Shown here piece by piece: positions 16,876 through 26,339 of a DNA stretch of 64,000 nucleotides; the stretch's first letter is position 1, and each line of letters starts with the position of its first letter. The position numbers and the translations under genes are program-made. The DNA comes from Roseovarius bejariae (lineage in GTDB: Bacteria; Pseudomonadota; Alphaproteobacteria; Rhodobacterales; Rhodobacteraceae), in assembly GCF_009669325.1 (NCBI RefSeq), contig NZ_SZWE01000001.1:1741501-1805500 (forward strand), given 5' to 3'. The notes beneath the pieces are model-generated. The model was not told where the DNA came from. It ran no database searches and worked only from the letters and a program-made list of their open reading frames with translations.

Positions 16876-17661
16876 ATGCGCGCCCTCAAGATAGCGGCAA
16901 CGGGCATGGCCGCCCAGCAGATGCGAGTTGAGACGATTTCCAACAACCTCGCCAATATGTCGACCACCGGCTACAATACCCGGCGGGCAGAATTCGCCGA
17001 TCTGCACTATCAGCAAATGGCCCGGCCCGGCACCGTCAATGCCACCGATGGCACGGTCCTGCCCACCGGCGTTCAGCTTGGCCTTGGCGTGCGTCCGGCC
17101 GCGATTTCGGTAAACCTGTCTCAAGGGTCATTATCGGCCACGGGCGGGGATCTGGACGTGGCAATCGAAGGCAACGGGTATCTTGAGGTTACCCTGCCCT
17201 CGGGCCAATCGGCCTATACCCGCGACGGGGCGCTGAAACGCTCGGCCGACGGGCTGATCGTGACGTCGGATGGCTACCCGGTCCAGCCAGAGATCACCAT
17301 TCCCGATGACGCGCGCAGCCTGTCGATCAATCCCGCGGGTGAGGTCTATGCCTATTTTCAGGATACATCCGAGGCGCAGCTGATCGGGCAATTGAACATG
17401 GCCGGGTTCACCAACGCCAAGGGGTTGGAGGCCATGGGTAGCAACCTGTTCCTTGAAACCGAGGCTTCGGGTGCGGCGCTTGTCTCAACCCCCGGGCAGG
17501 ATGGTCTGGGCACTCTGCGGCAGGGATACCTTGAAGACAGTTCGGTCGATCCCGTCCGCGAGGTGACCGAGCTGATCGAAGCACAGCGGGGGTATGAGCT
17601 TAATTCCAAGGTTATCTCGGCGGCCGACCAGATGCTTGGCGCGACCACGCAGGTACGCTGA
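16876..17661 (+). CDS. flgG: flagellar distal rod protein FlgG
   Basis: Main distal rod protein. The 261-residue product begins MRALKIAATGMAAQQMRVE, has ISNNLANMSTTGYNTRRAEF, the FlgG-specific QMARPGTVNATDGTVLPTG loop and the C-terminal VDPVREVTELIEAQRGYELN. An AGGAG site precedes its ATG. The stop overlaps the flgA start by one base. Confidence 0.95.
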   Translation: MRALKIAATGMAAQQMRVETISNNLANMSTTGYNTRRAEFADLHYQQMARPGTVNATDGTVLPTGVQLGLGVRPAAISVNLSQGSLSATGGDLDVAIEGNGYLEVTLPSGQSAYTRDGALKRSADGLIVTSDGYPVQPEITIPDDARSLSINPAGEVYAYFQDTSEAQLIGQLNMAGFTNAKGLEAMGSNLFLETEASGAALVSTPGQDGLGTLRQGYLEDSSVDPVREVTELIEAQRGYELNSKVISAADQMLGATTQVR

Positions 17662-18077
17662 TGATCCGGTTCACCATCCTTTTCCTGACCCTCACGGCGC
17701 CCGCCATGGCCGATACGGTGCTGGCGGCGCGCACGATCCGTGCGCAAACCATCATCGGGCCGGGCGATGTGGTGGTGAAATCCGTCGAGGTCCCCGGGGC
17801 GGCAACCAGCCCCGACAGCGTGATCGGGATGGAGGCGCGGGTTTCACTTTACGCAGGGCGGCCCATCCGGCGCGGCGATGTCGGACAACCGGCGCTGGTT
17901 GATCGCAACCAGATCGTACCGTTGATCTTCGAGAGGGATGGCTTGCGGATCACCACAGAGGGCCGATCACTTGGACGGGCCGGGGCCGGTGAGCCCGTGC
18001 GAGTGATGAACCTGTCTTCGCGAAATACCGTCTCGGGGCGGGTGCTCCCGGACGGGCGTATCATGGTCTCACAATAA
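17661..18077 (+). CDS. flgA: flagellar P-ring chaperone FlgA (short form)
   Basis: Periplasmic chaperone for FlgI assembly. The 138-residue product has a signal peptide (FTILFLTLTAPAMA) and the SAF-like C-terminal domain with VSLYAGRPIRRGDV and GEPVRVMNLSSRNTVSGRVL. It is shorter than the 200-plus residue enterobacterial form because the N-terminal domain is missing, as in other Rhodobacterales. Confidence 0.9.
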   Translation: MIRFTILFLTLTAPAMADTVLAARTIRAQTIIGPGDVVVKSVEVPGAATSPDSVIGMEARVSLYAGRPIRRGDVGQPALVDRNQIVPLIFERDGLRITTEGRSLGRAGAGEPVRVMNLSSRNTVSGRVLPDGRIMVSQ

Positions 18078-18086
18078 GGAAAAACC

Positions 18087-18824
18087 ATGCTTTTTAGCCG
18101 AAATAGTCTCTGTTTTTATGCCTTGATTGCTCTTGCGGGCTGTGGTGGTCGGCTGGATCATTTCGGCAAACCGCCCAGCTTCACGCCAACCGATACCACA
18201 TCCGAGCATGTCGCCATGTTGCAGCCGGGCCTGCCCCTGCGTGCCGAGCCCGAACGGCCGGTTGACGAAGCCTCGCTTTGGAGCGGTAGCCGCCAATCCC
18301 TGTTCGGCGATCGGCGGGCCATGCAGCGGGGCGATATCCTGACGGTTGTCATCGAGATCGACGAGGAGGCCGCGATCGAGAATTCCACCTCGCGCTCGCG
18401 TAATGCCTCGCAAAACATGGGCGTGCCACAGCTTCTGGGCCTGCCGCAACGGATTGACGAACGCCTGCCAGAAGGTGCCAACATGGCGGATGCCGTATCG
18501 TTGAACTCTTCAGGCCAGTCAGGCGGTGACGGATCGGTCAGTCGGCGCGAGGAACTGACCCTGCGGATCGCGGCCACGGTAACACAGGTCCTGCCTAACG
18601 GGGTGCTGGCCATCGAAGGCACTCAGGAGGTGCGCGTGAACTTTGAACTGCGCGAACTTCTGGTCACTGGCTATGTCCGGCCCGGCGACATCTCGCGACA
18701 GAACGAGATCACCTATGACAAGATCGCCTCGGCCCGGATTTCCTATGGCGGACGCGGCCAGATCACCGATGTGCAGCAGCCCCGCTATGGGCAGCAGGCT
18801 TTGGATATGCTTTTGCCATTCTGA
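18087..18824 (+). CDS. flgH: flagellar L-ring protein FlgH
   Basis: Outer-membrane lipoprotein that forms the L ring. The lipobox is LIALAGC, followed by ASLWSGSRQSLFGDRRAMQR, GDILTVVIEIDEEAAIENST and the C-terminal VRPGDISRQNEITYDKIASA, all typical of FlgH. Length is 245 residues. It is the penultimate gene of the rod operon. Confidence 0.94.
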   Translation: MLFSRNSLCFYALIALAGCGGRLDHFGKPPSFTPTDTTSEHVAMLQPGLPLRAEPERPVDEASLWSGSRQSLFGDRRAMQRGDILTVVIEIDEEAAIENSTSRSRNASQNMGVPQLLGLPQRIDERLPEGANMADAVSLNSSGQSGGDGSVSRREELTLRIAATVTQVLPNGVLAIEGTQEVRVNFELRELLVTGYVRPGDISRQNEITYDKIASARISYGGRGQITDVQQPRYGQQALDMLLPF

Positions 18825-18834
18825 GGGGAAACAG

Positions 18835-19365
18835 ATGCTCAAGAAACTCTTGCCTGTCCTTTTGGTACTGATTGGCCTTGGGGGCGGCATCGGGGCCGGG
18901 CTTGCCTTGCGGCCTGAACATATAGCAGACGACACTGTGCATGCGGAAGTACCCGAAACAGCAGACGCGCATGACACGACCGAAGACGCCAAAGACGACC
19001 ACGCCGAGGCCTCGCACGAGGCAGACGGCCACGGCGGCGCGGCCTTTGACTATGTCAAGCTGAACAATCAATTTGTGGTACCCGTGGTTCATGAAGAATT
19101 GGTCGAGTCGTTGGTGGTCATGTCGCTGAGCATCGAGGTCGAGGCAGGCCTGTCCGATACCGTCTATGAACGGGAGCCGAAGCTGCGCGACGGGTTTCTC
19201 CAGGTGCTTTTCGATCATGCCAATATGGGTGGCTTCGAAGGGGAGTTTACCAATTCCAACAACATGGATGTGCTTCGCGGGGCCTTGACCGAGGTTGCGC
19301 AAGACATTCTTGGCAAGGGCGTGACCAGCATTCTCATCACGGATCTCGCAAGGCAGGATGTGTAG
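18835..19365 (+). CDS. fliL: FliL-family basal-body-associated protein (first paralogue)
   Basis: Single-pass inner-membrane protein of 176 residues: N-terminal helix LLPVLLVLIGLGGGIGAG, an acidic His-rich linker, then a periplasmic domain with YVKLNNQFVVPVV and VMSLSIEVEAGLSDTVYERE. FliL proteins ring the stator and modulate motor torque. A second, more canonical FliL occurs at 28213-28704. The start follows flgH with GAGGGG before the ATG. The linker HDTTEDAKDDHAEASHEADG could bind metal or act as a pH-sensitive spacer, which is speculation. Confidence 0.8.
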   Translation: MLKKLLPVLLVLIGLGGGIGAGLALRPEHIADDTVHAEVPETADAHDTTEDAKDDHAEASHEADGHGGAAFDYVKLNNQFVVPVVHEELVESLVVMSLSIEVEAGLSDTVYEREPKLRDGFLQVLFDHANMGGFEGEFTNSNNMDVLRGALTEVAQDILGKGVTSILITDLARQDV

Positions 19366-19413
19366 AGACTGGCAATACCTGCTGCACACCATTGATTGGC
19401 CGCAGCAGGCTCC

Positions 19414-19443
19414 ATCCATCACGGCCCAGATGCCGTGATGGAT
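19414..19443. terminator. hairpin between convergent fliL and the flhB operon
   Basis: A perfect 12-bp inverted repeat, ATCCATCACGGC with GCCGTGATGGAT and a six-base loop, overlaps the last codons of the minus-strand gene. There is no T run, so it is probably a transcriptional barrier or mRNA end-protecting structure and not a classical terminator. Confidence 0.5.
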
Positions 19444-19847
19444 CGCGCAAGGGCCTGAATCTCTTCAAGCTGCGCCTTGTCCCGTTTGCTCGCCAAGGCC
19501 GCAACGTATTGTTTTTGCATCATGGTCACCGCCTCCGCCCGGCCAAAGGCCAGTCTCACATGGGCCATTTTGTTGGCCTTCCGGGCAAGCACCCGCGCCA
19601 ACCGAACCTGCAGCTCACTCCGGCTTTGTGCCGCCCAGTTGCGCCAAGCCATGTCCCCTCCCAATCGCCGCAGGTCGGTTAGCTCCGATGTGGGAAGTGT
19701 CGCATTTTTATGGGTCCTTTCATCCAGATCGGCCAATGATCGACGCAACCGGCGCTCATCGACCAGAATAGGCTCTAATTCGGCCTGTATTGCCCTGAAT
19801 TGTGCCTCGGTCAGAGCCGCTAAGGTATTGAGGTCAGCGCCACTCAT
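19419..19847 (-). CDS. small helical protein of the flhA-fliR-flhB operon, unknown function
   Basis: A 142-residue protein without signal or membrane helix and rich in Ala, Arg, Glu and Leu. Segments LTEAQFRAIQAELEPILVDE, RLRRSLADLDERTHK and LQVRLARVLARKANKMAHVR predict long helices capable of coiled-coil pairing. It overlaps flhB by four bases, so it is translated with the export gate. I do not recognise the family. Size, helicity, charge and location would suit a divergent FliJ, the stalk-like export protein otherwise not found in this window. A protein unrelated to FliJ is equally possible. Confidence 0.7.
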   Translation of the reverse strand: MSGADLNTLAALTEAQFRAIQAELEPILVDERRLRRSLADLDERTHKNATLPTSELTDLRRLGGDMAWRNWAAQSRSELQVRLARVLARKANKMAHVRLAFGRAEAVTMMQKQYVAALASKRDKAQLEEIQALARSITASGP

Positions 19848-20929
19848 CCAAATGCCCTTGCCTTGCGGCGCATGGCATCCGCAAAACGGATCGCGGCCGC
19901 CACAGCGCGGTATTGAGACGTATCGATTTCCTGCCCGATCTCTGTCATCGCGTGGATGGCGCGGGCCGTCGGCGGATCGCGCCGCACGGGCACACCGTTT
20001 TCAATGGCCAGATCACGGATGGCCAGCGCCACGTGATCCGAGCCTTTCGCAACACAAACCGGCGCCGCCCCCGCTGCGCGGCTCCATTGCAGGGCCACGG
20101 CATAATGCGTCGGGTTCATGATCACGACATCGGCCTTGGGCACATCCGCCATCATCTTGTTCGATGCGATCTCGGTCGCACGCTGGCGGCGTTCCTGCTT
20201 CATATGCGGGTCGCCCTCATTCTGTTTGTGCTCTTCCTTGACTTCACGATGCGACATACGGTTGCGGCGCAGGTGATCGTGGTGCTGAAAGACAAGGTCG
20301 ACCACACCGATGACCAACGCGATCACCATCACAACCGACATGAACTCGATCATCATTCGGGAAAGCAACGCACCGACAACCTGCGGCTCGGCATGAAGGG
20401 TGCCGACCACGTCAGGTAAACGATGGGTCAGATACAATCCCAGAACCACCGAGTAACAGAGCAGCTTCACAAAGCTCTTGGCAAACTCGAACAACCCCGA
20501 AGGCCCGTATTTCTGCTTGGCATTCTGGATCGGATTGATGCGCGAGGCTTTGGGCGTCACCTTGCTGGGGGCAACGACGAAGCTCCGCTGCGCCAGGATG
20601 GACAAAAGCGCCATACCCGCGGGCACCAGAAACCACGCCAGCAAGGCAAGGGCCACGGTACCGATCACCCCGCCCATGAGCGGCGTGGCCGGGCCATCGA
20701 AAATCACCGGCGCAAGCCGCGCGGATTGCCCGATCAATACCATCAACCCCTCGCTCACCGTCTGGATCGAGGCCGCCCCGGCCACCAACCCGGTCAGCAG
20801 GAACCCGGCATAGGCCGCGGCTGTGGTCAGGTCGGCCGACCGGGCCACCTCACCCTTTTTACGCGCCTCGTCCAGCTTGTGCTGTGTCGGCTCGTGGGAC
20901 TTATCGGAATCGTCGTCTTGCCCGGCCAT
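19844..20929 (-). CDS. flhB: flagellar export switch protein FlhB
   Basis: Membrane component of the export apparatus that changes substrate specificity by self-cleavage. The cleavage motif NPTH is at residues 272-275 within VVIMNPTHYAVALQWSR. The N-terminus has PTQHKLDEARKKGEVARSAD, four membrane helices follow, and a charged connector (EVKEEHKQNEGDPHMKQERR) precedes the cytoplasmic domain. Length is 361 residues. The start touches the fliR stop. Confidence 0.96.
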   Translation of the reverse strand: MAGQDDDSDKSHEPTQHKLDEARKKGEVARSADLTTAAAYAGFLLTGLVAGAASIQTVSEGLMVLIGQSARLAPVIFDGPATPLMGGVIGTVALALLAWFLVPAGMALLSILAQRSFVVAPSKVTPKASRINPIQNAKQKYGPSGLFEFAKSFVKLLCYSVVLGLYLTHRLPDVVGTLHAEPQVVGALLSRMMIEFMSVVMVIALVIGVVDLVFQHHDHLRRNRMSHREVKEEHKQNEGDPHMKQERRQRATEIASNKMMADVPKADVVIMNPTHYAVALQWSRAAGAAPVCVAKGSDHVALAIRDLAIENGVPVRRDPPTARAIHAMTEIGQEIDTSQYRAVAAAIRFADAMRRKARAFG

Positions 20930-21703
20930 TCATCCCCCACCGAATGGATTGACAAGAAAGCTATCCAGTGCCGCGGCCCAAATCGTCAGGATCGTCGGCG
21001 CCAGTAAAAACAAGAACAAAAGACCCAAGCCGGTAATCACCGGGGCCCCGACAAAAACCACCATCAGTTGCGGCATGGCGCGGTTGATGATGCCCAGAGT
21101 CAGGTTGTAAAGCACCGAGACAATCACGAAAGGTGCGGCCAGCGTAAAGGCCAGGGCAAAGGCCCCGGCCACCTGCCGCATCCCCCATTGCCCGACCGAT
21201 GCCGCCTCGGGCAAGAGACCCACCGGAAAAATTCCATAGGTCAGAACCATCATTTCAATGGCCCTCACATGCAAACCAAGGATCATTGCCAAGGCCGTTC
21301 CCCCGATAACCAACACATGGCCGATCGCAGGCAAAGGCGTTACGCCAGCGCTACCCAGAATATGCGCCAAGGAGGTGGATTGGCCGGCAATCGAACCGGT
21401 CGTTTGCAATGCCATGACGAAAAGCCGGATTCCCAATCCGATCATCAGGCCAATTGCGCTTTCGCTGAGCACCAGCCACAGAAGGTTCCCCGGCGTGGCC
21501 TCGGGCCGCGAAACAATGGGGGCGACGGCGGGGGCCAATACAACGGTGACCATCAGCGCCAAAACCAGCTTGATCCGCACCGGCACCGTACGTTCGCCGA
21601 TCCCCGGGAAAAGAGCGACAACGGGACCGGCCCGCAAGAACACCGCGACATGCAGCCAAACCACCCCCCGGGTCAGGTCGATCACCTCGGCCATTTGGTT
21701 CAT
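20930..21703 (-). CDS. fliR: flagellar export gate protein FliR
   Basis: Integral membrane export gate subunit of 257 residues with about six helices. The conserved first part is AVFLRAGPVVALFPGIGERT followed by VPVRIKLVLALMV, and the C-terminal region has GIINRAMPQLMVVFVGAPVI. The ATG at 21703 overlaps the flhA stop by ATGA; the longer upstream frame is antisense-like sequence within flhA. Confidence 0.94.
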   Translation of the reverse strand: MNQMAEVIDLTRGVVWLHVAVFLRAGPVVALFPGIGERTVPVRIKLVLALMVTVVLAPAVAPIVSRPEATPGNLLWLVLSESAIGLMIGLGIRLFVMALQTTGSIAGQSTSLAHILGSAGVTPLPAIGHVLVIGGTALAMILGLHVRAIEMMVLTYGIFPVGLLPEAASVGQWGMRQVAGAFALAFTLAAPFVIVSVLYNLTLGIINRAMPQLMVVFVGAPVITGLGLLFLFLLAPTILTIWAAALDSFLVNPFGGG

Positions 21704-23787
21704 GCCGCCACCATCCCCACGAGGCTGGGGCGCGCATCCAGGCCGATTTCCTCGAACGACAGGACGGGCGTGTTGATCCGCTTGGCCGAGAGCGCCGTCT
21801 TGAGGAACCGCCGCCGCGCGGTCGAGGTAACGATGGCAGGCGCAATCCCCTTTTGGCCGGCCCTGTTGACCTCCTCGGCAACGCCGCTGGTCAAACTGTT
21901 GAACAGCTCCGGTGGCAGGGCCACATCCAATCGCCCTCGCTCGCCATCCACCTGATAGGTCGAAAAGGTATCTTCCCACTCCGGCGCCAATTGGATGAGC
22001 GGCAGGCTTCCGTCCGGCTGCTGCAACCCGGCCACCAGTTGAAACCCAAGGCGCTGCCGAACGTGTTCGCAAATCGCCTCTGGCGTGGAATGAACCTGCC
22101 GAGCCTCGGCCGTGGCTTCAAGGATGAGCGGCAGGTTACGGATCGAAACCTGCTCCGCCAGAAGAAGCCGCAACACCGCATGGAGCAAATCCGAAGGAAC
22201 ACGATCGGGGATGATCTCCTCCAGCAATTTACGGTTGGCCTCGGCCCGGGCGGGATCGGACAGGTTCACCATTTCATCCAGCAGGCGGCGCATGGACTTC
22301 ATGGTCAGCAACCGGCTCAGGTTGCCGCGGATCACCTCCAGAAGGTGAGTGGCCAGAATCTCGGCAGGGGCAACGATGGTAGCCCCCGAAAGCGCCAGGT
22401 CGTCTTGTTCATTGGCGTCGATCCAGCGTGCCGGCGCCCCGTAAACAGGCTCTGATACAGCCTCACCCATGGGTAGATCGGCCAAGTTATCCGGGTCCAA
22501 CACCAGAACCTGATCAGGTCGGAGAGTGTCATGGGCCTGCTCCACCCCCTGAACGCGGATTACGTAACTTCCGGGGCGCAGGCCCGGCTCATCGGTCAGG
22601 CGGACCTCGGGCAGGATGACACCGAAATGTGTCGCCACGTGCTTGCGGATATTCTCGATCCGGGTATCAAGGCCGGTGCCCGGATCAAGCACCATGTTAA
22701 CCAAATCCGGTGCAAACTCGACATGGATATCGTCCAGTTCCAGGATGTCCCCCAGTGAGCGCTCGACAGGCACGGGGCCTTCGTCATTCGGCATCTCATC
22801 CGCGGTCAACGGCGTTTCCTTTGCACGATGCAGCCAAAATGCAACGGCGCCAAGGCCAAGCCCCCCCACCATGAAGGGTCCGAAAGGAAGGCCCGGGACC
22901 AAGGCAAAAAGCACCATCAAAAGCGCCACGGTCGCCACGGCGACGGGATGTTTGCCAAGCTGCGCCCCCAACGCCAGATCGGTCGCCCCCTTGGCCCCGC
23001 CACGAGCCAGCAACAGCGCCGAGGCTATGGAAATCACCACCGCCGGTATCTGCGTCACCAGTCCATCGCCCACCGTCAGGATCGCGTAGGTTTCGAAGGC
23101 TGTGCCGATGGCCATGCCATGCACCACCGTCCCCATGATCAGCCCCATCACAAGGTTCAAAAGCGTGATCAAAAGCCCCGCCACCGCATCGCCTTTGACG
23201 AATTTCGACGCCCCGTCGAGCGACCCGAAAAAGGTGGTCTCTTGCTGTTCTCTCTCGCGCCGCTCGCGCGCCTCGTTATGGTCTATGGCCCCTGCGGACA
23301 TGTCGCTATCGATGGCCAATTGTTTGCCCGGCATCCCATCAAGGGCAAACCGCGCGCCCACCTCGGCCATGCGCGCGGCCCCCTTGGTGATCACCATGAA
23401 GTTCACGATCAGCAACACCCCGAACACCACGAGGCCCAGGAAAATGCTGCCCCCCATGACGAAATTGGCAAAGCCCTGAATCACATCGCCCGCCGCACCG
23501 GTGCCGGTATGCCCCTGCCCGATTATCAGCTTGGTCGACGACACATTGAGCGACAATCGCAACATGAGCGAGGCCAGAAGGATCGTCGGGAAGGATGAGA
23601 AATCCAATGGTTTCTCGATGAACAGGGTCACCGTGAAAATCAGGATCGCGAGCGCGAAAGAGGTGGCAAGGCCCACATCCAGAACCACCGCCGGCATCGG
23701 CAGGATCATCATCACGATCACCGCCATCAAGGCCAGAGCCAAAAGAACCGTTGGCTGGAACAATGCCCGGATCGAAAAATTTTCCAT
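21700..23787 (-). CDS. flhA: flagellar export gate protein FlhA
   Basis: Largest export-gate protein, forming the cytoplasmic nonameric ring that receives chaperone-substrate complexes. The 695-residue product has eight predicted membrane helices in the first half. The conserved FHIPEP region includes DAMPGKQ-like LDGMPGKQLAIDSDMSAGAI and AGLLITLLNLVMGLIMGTVV. A long soluble domain follows, with VRLTDEPGLRPGSYVIRVQG and FHTP-type AICEHVRQRLGFQL. First gene of flhA-fliR-flhB-small helical protein. Confidence 0.96.
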   Translation of the reverse strand: MENFSIRALFQPTVLLALALMAVIVMMILPMPAVVLDVGLATSFALAILIFTVTLFIEKPLDFSSFPTILLASLMLRLSLNVSSTKLIIGQGHTGTGAAGDVIQGFANFVMGGSIFLGLVVFGVLLIVNFMVITKGAARMAEVGARFALDGMPGKQLAIDSDMSAGAIDHNEARERREREQQETTFFGSLDGASKFVKGDAVAGLLITLLNLVMGLIMGTVVHGMAIGTAFETYAILTVGDGLVTQIPAVVISIASALLLARGGAKGATDLALGAQLGKHPVAVATVALLMVLFALVPGLPFGPFMVGGLGLGAVAFWLHRAKETPLTADEMPNDEGPVPVERSLGDILELDDIHVEFAPDLVNMVLDPGTGLDTRIENIRKHVATHFGVILPEVRLTDEPGLRPGSYVIRVQGVEQAHDTLRPDQVLVLDPDNLADLPMGEAVSEPVYGAPARWIDANEQDDLALSGATIVAPAEILATHLLEVIRGNLSRLLTMKSMRRLLDEMVNLSDPARAEANRKLLEEIIPDRVPSDLLHAVLRLLLAEQVSIRNLPLILEATAEARQVHSTPEAICEHVRQRLGFQLVAGLQQPDGSLPLIQLAPEWEDTFSTYQVDGERGRLDVALPPELFNSLTSGVAEEVNRAGQKGIAPAIVTSTARRRFLKTALSAKRINTPVLSFEEIGLDARPSLVGMVAA

Positions 23788-24026
23788 GGCTTACACGGCC
23801 GCTTTCCAAAATTTCCGGTTCAAGGTCATCCTGCCTCTATATGTTTTTGCGAGTTCGCTGCGCGGTAATCGAGCACGCGATACGCTTTCCTTCATGGACG
23901 TTCTGCGCCATCTCAGGACTATCGGAAGAGGGTTGATTTTCTGTAACCAGCTGCCGGAAAACCTGGTCTGCCCTACAATCATCCGTGGCCGGGCAGCCCC
24001 CACATCAGTCACGTGCATGCAGACGC
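23788..24026. other. intergenic spacer upstream of flhA
   Basis: About 240 bases between the flhA start and the end of the motA-downstream gene, both on the minus strand. It should hold the flhA promoter. I see no CtrA-like box, hairpin terminator or convincing coding frame here. Confidence 0.5.
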
Positions 24027-26339
24027 TCAACCGTCCATGTCCTCCACTCCACGATCATCTAGAAGCGCGCGCAGCGTCTCGCGCACCTCTTCACTTTGCC
24101 CCAACAGGTCGCGGCCTCTCTGAAGTTGTCCAGTGGCCGGGTCGGACCCCGGCCTGTCGGACTGGAGAGCCATGAAGGCTGCGACCTCCGACAAGTCCGC
24201 CTCGGCATCCGCGGCCAGACGCGCCCAATCCTCTGCCAGCCAAGCCTGAAACCGGGCCGCCTCGGTCTCTCCCGCGCTGGCAAAAAGGCGGGCTGCTGCG
24301 CCATGCTCTCCAAGTCGATTTCGGATTTCGGCGCGCAGCAGGTTGATATCCGACCCTTCAAGGCCCAGAAGCTCGACCTCCGCCTGTCGGGGCTTGGCCA
24401 ACTGCAAAGCCGCGCGCGCCCGCTGGATTTGCCGTTGTCGATGGTGTGGCGCCTTTGCCCCGCCCCGAAGGTATGCCAACGCAGGCTCCGCAAAGCCAAG
24501 ATCCAAGAGCCGGGCCGCCGTGGCATTCGCCACGGATGTCGAAAGTTCCGGCACCGGTCCAGATGCGGGCGGCAGGGCATATTGCAGGAAATCGAGGTCT
24601 TCGGCTTGCGCGGCAAGCCGCCCCATCACATCGTTGAGCAGCCCCTCGCGCACCGCATCCCCCTTGCTGCGAATGCGGTCAACCTCCTCGAACGCCTGAT
24701 GAAAGGCACCCGAGGCCGCAAGCGCCGCTACATGTGCCCAAAGAAGGTTCTTGTGGATCGGTGTATCGCGGGTTTCGCTGGCATAGGCCCCCGCCAACTG
24801 GGCCATCTCAAAGGAAATCTCGCCGCCGTCTTGCCAAAGGGTTTCGATCCGTCGCACCAAGGCGCGCGCCGATGGCTCCGCAGCTTTCTCGACGACCTCG
24901 TCCAGTGTTTCCCCCGCCTCCTCTACCGCGCCTTCGGCCAGTTTCGCCTCGGCCTTGGCCAGCCCGATTTCCGGTGAATCAGGCTCTGGTCCGCGGTCGA
25001 GGATACGTAATATTCGATTGGCCGTGTCCGGCCGACCGGCGCTCAGGAATCTTTGCGACAAGGGCGGGCCTATATATCGGCGCAGATGCAAAGGAAGGGC
25101 TGAAAAGCCCCGCAGAATCGCATCGGTCTCGATCGGTGTATTCTCGGGCAAATTGGGCGCAGACATCGCCGCCCAAAGCGCCACGGAGGATGCACACTCC
25201 AGCTGCCCCGCCAATTGGGACCCCGGGGGCGCATGGCCAGCTGCCAGAATCTCCGCCATGGCCAAGGTGATCTCGCGCCCTTCCGAAGGCGTCTCGATCA
25301 GTCGCAGGGTGTATAGCGCCTCGGCCCCGAACCCAAAGTAGACATACAAACGCGCCAATTGCAGGGCGACAGTCTCGTTTGGCTTGTCGAATTCCCCATA
25401 AAGCCGGGCGTTGAGCGGCCCGATCTGCCTGCCAAAAGGCGTCTCTTCTCCCCAATCCGAAACCCGCACAAGCGCCTCGGGCAAACAGGTCTGCCCCTCC
25501 CCGGTCGTCCCGGATATCACAGGGCCCTGTTTCAGGAAATCCCGGTCGATGCTGGACTGTGCGCGGATATTGTCCAAGGCAGAATGCTTTTCCGCAGGCG
25601 GCTCGTCTGTAGCAGGTGCCTCCACGGCTGTGTCCATCGAAGGCGGATCGTGTTCAGTCCGGTGCGCCCCTGCTTCGGGCCAATTTACATTCGGCGATAA
25701 CAGGCCCTGTGATGCCGCCCGCCCGAGTTGCTCCATGACCTGCTCACGCTTGCGGGCTAAGGCTTCAATCTGTTGCATCTCGTCATTTGCCAAAACGGCC
25801 TCGGACCCGTCTTGCGGTCTGGACGCAGGTGGGATCAATCGGTTTTGCGTCAGGGTCGCTGATCGTCTGACCCTGGGCCAAACCGTCTCAGCCGCTATAT
25901 GAGCGCCGTCGCCGTTATCACTGGTCACTGCCTGTTCAGGCGTGGCTTCGGGGCGAACACGGGGCGTGATCCGATCATTTGCCGGCATCCCGTCCGCAAT
26001 ATCCACGACAAGCATGGCGTCACTGTGCCAGAACACGTTCAGGTCACAGTCACAGGCAAGATCGAGTTGCAGGTGCCCCGGCTCAGGTTGCTGCAAGGCG
26101 ACCAATCGGTTCCGGGCAATGCGGTCGAACACATCGCCTGTGTCAAACGTCCACGGCTGTTCAAAGATAAGAACCGGGTGCCTGGCATCCTCCGACAGGG
26201 TCCACTCGGCGCGCGCGGGCATATCCAGCACCAGCCGGGTATATCCGTCGTGCTCGCCCGAACGGATACCAATATCCTGCGCGGCGGCAGGTATCGCCAA
26301 GATCACATAAGCAAGCAGGATACCGATGACGCGCATCAT
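24027..26339 (-). CDS. large periplasmic repeat protein co-transcribed with motA, unknown function
   Basis: A 770-residue exported protein beginning MMRVIGILLAYVILAIPAAA with a signal peptide. The first 100 mature residues form a beta-rich domain whose pattern (GEHDGYTRLVLDMPARAEWT, later AMLVVDIADG) resembles AMIN domains, which bind cell wall or localise to envelope structures. A Pro/Glu/Ala-rich linker follows. The C-terminal 450 residues are Ala/Leu/Glu-rich helical repeats of TPR-like character (AEAKLAEGAVEEAGETLDEV, ARAALQLAKPRQAEVELLGL). The start overlaps the motA stop by ATGA, so it is coupled to the stator gene. It may do the job of the rhizobial periplasmic motor protein MotC, but no homology is visible by eye. 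Confidence 0.8.
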   Translation of the reverse strand: MMRVIGILLAYVILAIPAAAQDIGIRSGEHDGYTRLVLDMPARAEWTLSEDARHPVLIFEQPWTFDTGDVFDRIARNRLVALQQPEPGHLQLDLACDCDLNVFWHSDAMLVVDIADGMPANDRITPRVRPEATPEQAVTSDNGDGAHIAAETVWPRVRRSATLTQNRLIPPASRPQDGSEAVLANDEMQQIEALARKREQVMEQLGRAASQGLLSPNVNWPEAGAHRTEHDPPSMDTAVEAPATDEPPAEKHSALDNIRAQSSIDRDFLKQGPVISGTTGEGQTCLPEALVRVSDWGEETPFGRQIGPLNARLYGEFDKPNETVALQLARLYVYFGFGAEALYTLRLIETPSEGREITLAMAEILAAGHAPPGSQLAGQLECASSVALWAAMSAPNLPENTPIETDAILRGFSALPLHLRRYIGPPLSQRFLSAGRPDTANRILRILDRGPEPDSPEIGLAKAEAKLAEGAVEEAGETLDEVVEKAAEPSARALVRRIETLWQDGGEISFEMAQLAGAYASETRDTPIHKNLLWAHVAALAASGAFHQAFEEVDRIRSKGDAVREGLLNDVMGRLAAQAEDLDFLQYALPPASGPVPELSTSVANATAARLLDLGFAEPALAYLRGGAKAPHHRQRQIQRARAALQLAKPRQAEVELLGLEGSDINLLRAEIRNRLGEHGAAARLFASAGETEAARFQAWLAEDWARLAADAEADLSEVAAFMALQSDRPGSDPATGQLQRGRDLLGQSEEVRETLRALLDDRGVEDMDG

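Noticed and set aside
23791..24030. 79-codon minus-strand frame before flhA
   Set aside because: No start signal, no domain, and it fills the expected promoter region.
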